This document shows positions 43,003-47,564 of a DNA stretch of 47,564 nucleotides, one piece after another. The stretch lies in contig JAOXSF010000174.1 in the NCBI GenBank assembly GCA_025800125.1, positions 1 through 47,564 of the forward strand. Reading direction: 5' to 3'. The notes beneath the pieces are model-generated. The model searched no databases, was not told the DNA's origin, and saw only the letters and a program-made list of their open reading frames with translations. A program made the translations under genes and the position numbers. How positions within the stretch are numbered: the stretch's first letter is position 1; each line of letters opens with the position of its first letter. The stretch is from Marinobacterium sp. Lineage in GTDB: Bacteria > Pseudomonadota > Gammaproteobacteria > Pseudomonadales > Balneatricaceae.

Positions 43003-43722
43003 GTGGCCTGTAGAAACTGGCAGTTACGTGGCTTTACCCTGGTTGAAATCGCCATGGTGCTGGCTGTGATTGGACTGGTCGCTGGCGGGGCTCTGATGGG
43101 CTATCGTGGTTTTGTCGGGCAGGCACATTACAGCCAGACGCAGACTTACCTTGAAAGTGCCCATACTGCCTTGTTGAATTATGCTCAGACACGCGGTTAT
43201 CTGCCCTGCCCTGCGTCTGACAATTCAGGTCGTGAAGACCGTTCTGGCCCTGGTATCTGTGCCAGTCATATCGGTTTACTGCCCTGGCTGGATCTGAATC
43301 TCGACAGCCGTACGCCTCAGGGAGATATTGCGTTTTATATCGTCAATGCGGATGTGGATACCGCCTGTCCGAATGCTGCGGATCAATCCCAGTGTTTTTT
43401 TGATATGGACAATGCTCCGGCCTTTAACCTGCAAACGCCCCCCCGTCCTGGCAGTAATGGTGCTGGCAACCTGACGGTGAATAATCCGTCAGGTGATCCG
43501 CTGGCGCAGAATGTTATTGCTATTGTCGGCAGTTTTGGCAGCAATGAAGGCATTGCCTGTAACAGGCTGTCTGCGGACGAGCGTGAAAACTGTAACGATG
43601 ATAATGAAATTTTTGTACTCGACGGTATGCGTCAGAATCCGGCTGATTTCTTTGATGATCAGCTGGTCTGGATTCATGCCAATACGTTGAAAGGTCGAAT
43701 GCGTGATGCAGGACTTCTCTGA
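43003..43722 (+). CDS. Minor type IV prepilin, GYLPCP family
   Basis: The start is taken at GTG 43003, preceded by a GGAG site 9 nt upstream. It gives the short leader MACRNWQLRG, cleaved before FTLVEIAMVLAVIGLVAGGA (239 aa). An in-frame GTG at 42988 would overlap the RTX-prepilin gene. The globular part has GYLPCPASDNSGREDRSG, LLPWLDLNLDSRTPQGD, and FFDDQLVWIHANTLKGRMRD at its end, closely paralogous to the pilin portion of the RTX protein. The response-regulator gene begins inside its last codons. Confidence 0.82.
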   Translation: MACRNWQLRGFTLVEIAMVLAVIGLVAGGALMGYRGFVGQAHYSQTQTYLESAHTALLNYAQTRGYLPCPASDNSGREDRSGPGICASHIGLLPWLDLNLDSRTPQGDIAFYIVNADVDTACPNAADQSQCFFDMDNAPAFNLQTPPRPGSNGAGNLTVNNPSGDPLAQNVIAIVGSFGSNEGIACNRLSADERENCNDDNEIFVLDGMRQNPADFFDDQLVWIHANTLKGRMRDAGLL

Positions 43723-44353
43723 ATCGACTCACACACCAAACCATACACCGGCGGCGTTCAGAATTGCTGTACTGGAAGACGATGCGGCACTGCGCGAGAT
43801 GTGGAGCTGGGTGCTGGAAGATGAAGGCTACCCGGTGCAGGCTTACGCTAACCCGGTGCAGTTTCTGGCGGCGCTGGAACAGGGTGAACAGCTCGATCTG
43901 TTGCTGCTGGATCTGGGCCTGCCACCTGAACCGGACACACCGGAGTGTGGCCTGGCATTGCTGGAACAGCTGATGAGTGTGACACCTGGGCTGAAGGTGC
44001 TGGTGCTGACCGGGCAGAATCAGCAGGCCAATATTTTCCGTGCAGTGCGGGCTGGTGCCTTTGATTTTCTGGCCAAGCCGGTTGCCGTTGACCATCTGCT
44101 GTTATCGGTTCGCCGCGCACAGCTGTTCCAGCAGCAGGAAGCGCGGCTGATGGATGAAGGAGCCCGCCGACTGACCATTGATGCGCCGACAGATCAGGGA
44201 ATGAAGGCGGTACGTAATGAAGCGGAAAAACGGCTGCTGGTTGCGGTGCTGCATGAAACGGATTTCAATGTGCATGAGATGGCGCGCCGGTTGGGTATCA
44301 AGCGGGAAAATGTGTATTACCTGCTGAAAAAATATGATCTCAGCCGAAACTAA
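43706..44353 (+). CDS. Response regulator with receiver and Fis-type DNA-binding domain
   Basis: This 215-aa protein starts at ATG 43706 (a GTG at 43703 is one codon earlier). The receiver has VLEDDAALREMW, the phospho-Asp in LLLLDLGLP (D69), VLTGQ and FLAKPV. It has no AAA+ module. The C-terminal Fis-like helix-turn-helix is ETDFNVHEMARRLGIKRENV, then YYLLKKYDL. It overlaps both the upstream prepilin and the downstream kinase genes, so it is translationally embedded in the pilus operon and probably controls pilin transcription. Confidence 0.88.
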   Translation: MQDFSESTHTPNHTPAAFRIAVLEDDAALREMWSWVLEDEGYPVQAYANPVQFLAALEQGEQLDLLLLDLGLPPEPDTPECGLALLEQLMSVTPGLKVLVLTGQNQQANIFRAVRAGAFDFLAKPVAVDHLLLSVRRAQLFQQQEARLMDEGARRLTIDAPTDQGMKAVRNEAEKRLLVAVLHETDFNVHEMARRLGIKRENVYYLLKKYDLSRN

Positions 44354-45389
44354 GTGGTTACTGCCAGCACTGCTGGTTGCCGGTGGTGTACTGGCCATGC
44401 TGGTACTGGTGCTGGTGCAGTACCGGGTACGGCGCGCGCTGCGGGTGGTTGATCAGATTTATGCCCTGAATCAGCAGGGTGAACAGGATCTGCTGTTTTT
44501 TCTGTCACAGCTGGGCGAAATACTGGTCGGGCTGGATAATTTCAGTGGCCTGCGCTATCAGGTGCACTGGTATGGTCAGACGTTATCGGGCTCCGTAGGC
44601 ATTACTTCAAGCTGGAAACAGACGCTGTCCGAACAGCATGATCAGGTACAACTGGAACTGACGCTGTACTGGCAACGTCGGGCCGTGGGTGAACGCTGGA
44701 TTTTTCAGGAGGTGCTGCTGCGCACTCTGACGCTACTGGTGCGCATGAATGTGCTGCTTAAACAGCAGAGCCAGGTACAGGCACAACTGCGCGCGTCTCA
44801 GGGGATGCTGTTTCTGCGTCATGATGTTAAAAACCTGGCCCAGTTTATACAGCTGCAGAACGGTATGCTCAAAGGCGTTGAATACCCCGTACCCGAAAAA
44901 GTATTGCAGAGGCTGATACGTTCGTCGGCGCTGGCACAACGTCAGGCTGACGAAATCCTGCTACGTATGCAGCCCGGAGATGACAGCCTGCTGCCGGTGG
45001 AAACCTTTGCACTGGGCGCATTCTGCCGTCATAAAGCAGAGGCTTTTGGCATCGCTGTTACGGTGCAGGGGGAGGCGATGCTGACATTTCCGCCATCAGT
45101 ACTGGATACCGTGCTGGAGAATCTGTACGCCAATGCGTTGCAGCATGGTGGTGTTCATTACCTTGCGCTCACGATTACCGATGCCCCCGTCACACTCAGT
45201 CTGTTACAACAGTCACCTGTTGCGCCTCCGTTACGTCATCGTATCTTTGAGCCACTGGCAAGTCAGACAGGAGATCGTAATCGCGGCGTGGGTATGTACC
45301 ACTGCCGGCAATTACTAAATAACTATAAGGGTAATATTGAGGTAACCTGCACAGATAATGATACGTTGTTTAAACTTTCGTTTAAATAA
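44334..45389 (+). CDS. Sensor histidine kinase partner of the pilus-locus regulator
   Basis: This 351-aa protein has one N-terminal TM helix (LLPALLVAGGVLAMLVLVLV) and a cytoplasmic sensor region without a recognised PAS or GAF fold. The His-containing block is LRHDVKNLAQFIQLQNGML (His163), of the HDxKN type. The ATPase domain has VLENLYANALQHGGVHY and RNRGVGMYHCRQLLNNYKGN. The N-terminus overlaps the regulator gene by 20 nt. A good hairpin terminator sits at its stop, ending the long pilus operon. Confidence 0.85.
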   Translation: MISAETKWLLPALLVAGGVLAMLVLVLVQYRVRRALRVVDQIYALNQQGEQDLLFFLSQLGEILVGLDNFSGLRYQVHWYGQTLSGSVGITSSWKQTLSEQHDQVQLELTLYWQRRAVGERWIFQEVLLRTLTLLVRMNVLLKQQSQVQAQLRASQGMLFLRHDVKNLAQFIQLQNGMLKGVEYPVPEKVLQRLIRSSALAQRQADEILLRMQPGDDSLLPVETFALGAFCRHKAEAFGIAVTVQGEAMLTFPPSVLDTVLENLYANALQHGGVHYLALTITDAPVTLSLLQQSPVAPPLRHRIFEPLASQTGDRNRGVGMYHCRQLLNNYKGNIEVTCTDNDTLFKLSFK

Positions 45390-45413
45390 AATGCTTCCAG
45401 GTAAGCATTTTAT
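45386..45413 (+). terminator. Hairpin at the end of the pilus operon
   Basis: ATAAAATGCTT (45386-45396) pairs perfectly with AAGCATTTTAT (45403-45413) around CCAGGT. It begins at the kinase stop codon and separates the operon from the pilin genes. A nearby GGTTAT/ATAACC inverted repeat (45419-45435) could be an operator for the next gene. Confidence 0.7.
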
Positions 45414-45497
45414 ACTCTGGTTATCTTGAATAACCGGGCGGTATCATATAAGTCGTTACTAAAATAGGTCGTTGGTTTTATTTTGCCTGGAGGCATT

Positions 45498-46115
45498 ATG
45501 CGCACGCAGCAAAAACAGGGTGGTTTTACTTTGGTCGAAATCGCAATTGTGATGGTTATTATTGGCCTATTGCTGGGTGGGGCTTTAAAGGGGCAGGAAA
45601 TGATCAATAACGCCCGTACAAAACGGGTTAAAGCCGACTTTGATCAGATTGTTGCAGCATTCTATTCCTATCAGGATATATACCGGGCGCTGCCTGGTGA
45701 TAACACCAACGCCACTGCACAACACGGCGGCACTATTTCTACGTCCGGTACTCAAGGTAACCGCTTTATTGAAGGTATCTGGAATAATAACTCCACAGCG
45801 GCTAATAGTAGCGAAACACGTGTATTCTGGCAGAACCTGCGCAGTGCGAACCTGCTGGCTGGCTCTGATGATGCTTTACCACAGAATTCATTTGGGGGGG
45901 TTATCGGTGTGGGTGGCTGGGTTGAAGGTATGAATGGCCCGGTACTGTGCTTTAACAATATTGATGCAGACGTTGCTCAGGTTATTGATAACCAGTATGA
46001 CGACGGTGATGGTACTGACGGTAGTATGCGTGGGTTCTCAAACCAGAACCTCAGTGCCGGGGCACAAAATAACTATACGCCTGCATTCGTTGGCATCATC
46101 TGTATGGAAATGTAA
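45498..46115 (+). CDS. MshA-like type IV pilin, copy 1
   Basis: The start is taken at ATG 45498 with a TGGAGG site (205 aa); the frame extends back to a TTG at 45483. The leader MRTQQKQGG is cleaved before FTLVEIAIVMVIIGLLLGGA. AFYSYQDIYRALPGDNTNAT holds the LPGD motif of MshA-type pilins. The C-terminal half is Asn-, Gly- and Asp-rich with DNQYDDGDGTDGS and two Cys residues (VLCFNN and GIICMEM) that likely close a disulfide loop. It has its own terminator. Confidence 0.92.
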   Translation: MRTQQKQGGFTLVEIAIVMVIIGLLLGGALKGQEMINNARTKRVKADFDQIVAAFYSYQDIYRALPGDNTNATAQHGGTISTSGTQGNRFIEGIWNNNSTAANSSETRVFWQNLRSANLLAGSDDALPQNSFGGVIGVGGWVEGMNGPVLCFNNIDADVAQVIDNQYDDGDGTDGSMRGFSNQNLSAGAQNNYTPAFVGIICMEM

Positions 46116-46161
46116 CGTATTTTTGCAGGCTGTAACTTGTTTTTTCAGGCTTTAGGCAAGG

Positions 46162-46187
46162 GGCTGGTTACTATGCCAGCCTTTTTT
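46162..46187 (+). terminator. Terminator after pilin copy 1
   Basis: GGCTGG (46162-46167) pairs with CCAGCC (46176-46181) and is followed by TTTTTT (46182-46187). A classic intrinsic terminator. Confidence 0.88.
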
Positions 46188-46501
46188 ACTGGCTGAGTTA
46201 TTGGTCGTTTTAAATAAACGTTTATCCAATATTCTTGTTATTCATATGCGGTCATTCTTTCAGGCATCGTATATGTTTATTTTATATGAATGTTACTTTT
46301 CATGGTGTGCTGGTTTTTATACGGATGAACGCAGGTTCGCCTGTGTATTGGTAAATATCACCGGGTGTCTGAATGACGGAGTTAGAAATTTATACTCTGT
46401 TGTTGCACCGGCAGGTACGGTCTAATAAAAGTATCAAGCAGACTCTGTATTGCTGACAGCTTCAGGCCGTAATACGCAAGGCCATCATATTGTAATTAGT
46501 G
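46188..46501 (+). promoter_or_regulatory. AT-rich promoter region of pilin copy 2
   Basis: These 314 nt between the first pilin terminator and the second pilin's ribosome site hold no convincing gene. A 74-aa open frame at 46201-46425 has no ribosome site and an unusual composition. The region is AT-rich and likely carries the promoter and operators of pilin 2. I could not find a consensus sigma54 or a clear sigma70 site. Confidence 0.35.
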
Positions 46502-46514
46502 TCGGGAAAAGGAT

Positions 46515-47150
46515 ATGTCTACAAACACCAAGCGTCAAAAAGGCTTCACCCTGGTAGAAATCGCAATTGTCATGGTTATTATCGGCCTGCTGCTCGGTGG
46601 TGCGCTGAAAGGCCAGGAGATGATTGAAAACGCACGTACCAAGCGTGTGAAAGCAGACTTTGATCAGATTCTGGCAGCGTTCTTCTCTTACCAGGATATC
46701 TACCGTGCTTTGCCAGGTGATAACCCTAATGCCTCTGTACAGCACAATAACAATCAGCTGGGCAATGGTGATGGCAGAAGTACCGTAAACAATAATTGGG
46801 GCTCGACAACGGATGATCAGGAAACCCGTCTGTTCTGGGAACACCTGCGTGAAGCTGACCTGATTGCCGGTGCTGGCCAGGACCAGCCACAGAATGCTTT
46901 CGGTGGCATTATCGGGGTACAGAACGATGTTGGTCCTAATGCCAACCAGATGAATGGCCTGTCCATGTGCTTCAGTAATCTGGACAGTGATGTCACACGC
47001 ATTATTGATAACCAGTACGATGACGGTAACGGTACTACAGGTACTTACCGTGTTATTCAGGCTGCGGGTAATGCGCGAAACACCAATGTGGATAGCGGAT
47101 TCAATAACCATACTGCTGGTGTTGAACAGGTGCTCTGTATCCAGATGTAA
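46515..47150 (+). CDS. MshA-like type IV pilin, copy 2
   Basis: This 211-aa protein has leader MSTNTKRQKG, cleaved before FTLVEIAIVMVIIGLLLGGA. The helix and the LPGD region (FFSYQDIYRALPGDNPNASV) are nearly identical to copy 1, while the distal part differs. DNQYDDGNGTTGTYRV and two Cys (SMCFSN, VLCIQM) near the end are kept. The ribosome site TCGGGAAAAGGA just before the ATG is shared with copy 3. It ends at a strong terminator, so it is a single-gene unit. Confidence 0.92.
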   Translation: MSTNTKRQKGFTLVEIAIVMVIIGLLLGGALKGQEMIENARTKRVKADFDQILAAFFSYQDIYRALPGDNPNASVQHNNNQLGNGDGRSTVNNNWGSTTDDQETRLFWEHLREADLIAGAGQDQPQNAFGGIIGVQNDVGPNANQMNGLSMCFSNLDSDVTRIIDNQYDDGNGTTGTYRVIQAAGNARNTNVDSGFNNHTAGVEQVLCIQM

Positions 47151-47176
47151 TCGGGTGAGTCACCCTCTATATTCAG

Positions 47177-47200
47177 AGCCGCGCATTGCGCGGCTTTTTT
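47177..47200 (+). terminator. Terminator after pilin copy 2
   Basis: GCCGCGC (47178-47184) pairs with GCGCGGC (47188-47194) around ATT, followed by TTTTTT. A strong intrinsic terminator. Confidence 0.95.
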
Positions 47201-47280
47201 ACCTGGAATCATAATCTGGCTCAGGGTTTAAAGTGATAGGCCTGTACTATCTGCTTGAGTAACAGCCTGATATATGGCGT

Positions 47281-47314
47281 TTGACAGCCTCTTAATTTTG
47301 ACAGTCTCTTAATA
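47281..47314 (+). repeat. Two imperfect 17-bp direct repeats upstream of pilin copy 3
   Basis: TTGACAGCCTCTTAATT (47281-47297) and TTGACAGTCTCTTAATA (47298-47314) differ at two positions. Each starts with a perfect -35-like TTGACA but no -10 lies at the right distance. They may be binding sites for a regulator, for example the one encoded at 43706-44353. Confidence 0.6.
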
Positions 47315-47334
47315 TTGCAGTCGGGAAAAGGAAT

Positions 47335-47564
47335 ATGTCTGGAACATTAAAATCTCAGCGCGGTTTTACGCTGGTAGAAATCGCAATAGTTATGGTGATA
47401 ATCGGTTTGTTGCTGGGCGGTGCGCTGAAGGGGCAGGAGATGATCCAGAATGCCCGAGTGAAAAACCTGATCAAATTCCAGCAGGAATTCAGTGCAGCTT
47501 ACTTCTTCTACCAGGATATGTATCGCTTCCTGCCAGGTGATGACCCGGGGGCTGACCGCTTTGA
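47335..47564 (+). CDS. MshA-like type IV pilin, copy 3 (cut by window end)
   Basis: The ATG at 47335 follows TCGGGAAAAGGA, the same ribosome site as copy 2. Leader MSGTLKSQRG is cleaved before FTLVEIAIVMVIIGLLLGGA. After the conserved helix the sequence diverges from copies 1 and 2 (NLIKFQQEFSAAYFFYQDMY, then RFLPGDDPGADRF) while keeping LPGD. Only about 76 residues are present; the 3' end is outside the window. Confidence 0.9.
   Translation, partial: MSGTLKSQRGFTLVEIAIVMVIIGLLLGGALKGQEMIQNARVKNLIKFQQEFSAAYFFYQDMYRFLPGDDPGADRF

Noticed and set aside
46201..46425. A 74-aa open frame between pilin copies 1 and 2
   Set aside because: No ribosome site, AT-rich and Cys/Phe/Tyr-heavy composition unlike other genes here, and it fills a likely promoter region.
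45390..46514. Sigma54 promoters for the pilin genes
   Set aside because: Looked for TGGCAC-N5-TTGC because the locus has an NtrC-like receiver, but no convincing match was found. The regulator also lacks the AAA+ module needed for sigma54.
1..47564. CRISPR array or prophage
   Set aside because: No regularly spaced repeats and no phage structural or integrase genes were seen; the only mobile DNA is IS debris at 313-3206.

Overview
The window looks like a gammaproteobacterial chromosome, most plausibly a marine Oceanospirillales-type bacterium. The evidence is Pseudomonas/Oceanospirillum-like gene order (ubiC-ubiA next to phoB-phoR, and glmU-glmS), a HexR regulator, a TRAP transporter, a CysZ sulfate transporter, and a full MSHA-type pilus locus. 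The genus is inferred, not demonstrated.

Layout. (a) 1-180: the 3' end of an rRNA operon (5S rRNA and terminator). (b) 181-3280: a graveyard of broken insertion sequences from four families (IS1595/ISXO2, IS3/IS407 group, IS21, IS30). (c) 3288-9391, minus strand: a translationally coupled six-gene operon resembling the mycobacterial polyprenyl-phosphate D-arabinofuranose pathway: a UbiA-type phosphoribosyltransferase, a UPF0104 membrane protein, DprE1-like and DprE2-like epimerase halves, a HAD phosphatase, and an AT-rich GT-C-like membrane protein that may be the arabinosyltransferase. (d) 9732-27909: mainly housekeeping. It holds glmU and glmS, a PhnD-like binding protein with a sensor kinase, hexR, a TRAP transporter split over two strands, DUF416 and small membrane genes, cysZ, phoR-phoB with a Pho box, ubiA-ubiC, and a DUF1415 gene. 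(e) 28115-28190: tRNA-Phe with a good promoter. (f) 28428 to the window end: an MSHA-type type IV pilus locus in the order mshM-L-N-E-G-I-J-K. Next come a PilX/PilV-like membrane pseudopilin and three large minor prepilins, a response regulator and histidine kinase, and three tandem MshA-like pilin genes. The last of these runs off the end.

How the parts fit. The MSHA genes encode a secretin (MshL), an extension ATPase carrying an MshEN-type cyclic-di-GMP domain (MshE), a platform protein (MshG), alignment proteins (MshI/J/K), a TPR protein (MshN) and an AAA ATPase fused to a SPOR domain (MshM). The minor prepilins form a paralogous family built around a GYLPCP motif. One of them, at 41417-43000, carries a C-terminal block of about thirteen RTX-type calcium-binding nonapeptides. 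It therefore looks like a calcium-binding module delivered on a type IV pilus rather than by type I secretion. An arabinofuranose-donor operon about 19 kb away raises the possibility that pilins here are D-arabinosylated, as in some Pseudomonas aeruginosa strains. A two-component pair inside the pilin operon could control pilin production. The RTX-prepilin and the arabinose/pilus combination are the most novel elements. Functional assignments rest on recognised motifs and gene order; no database search was run.
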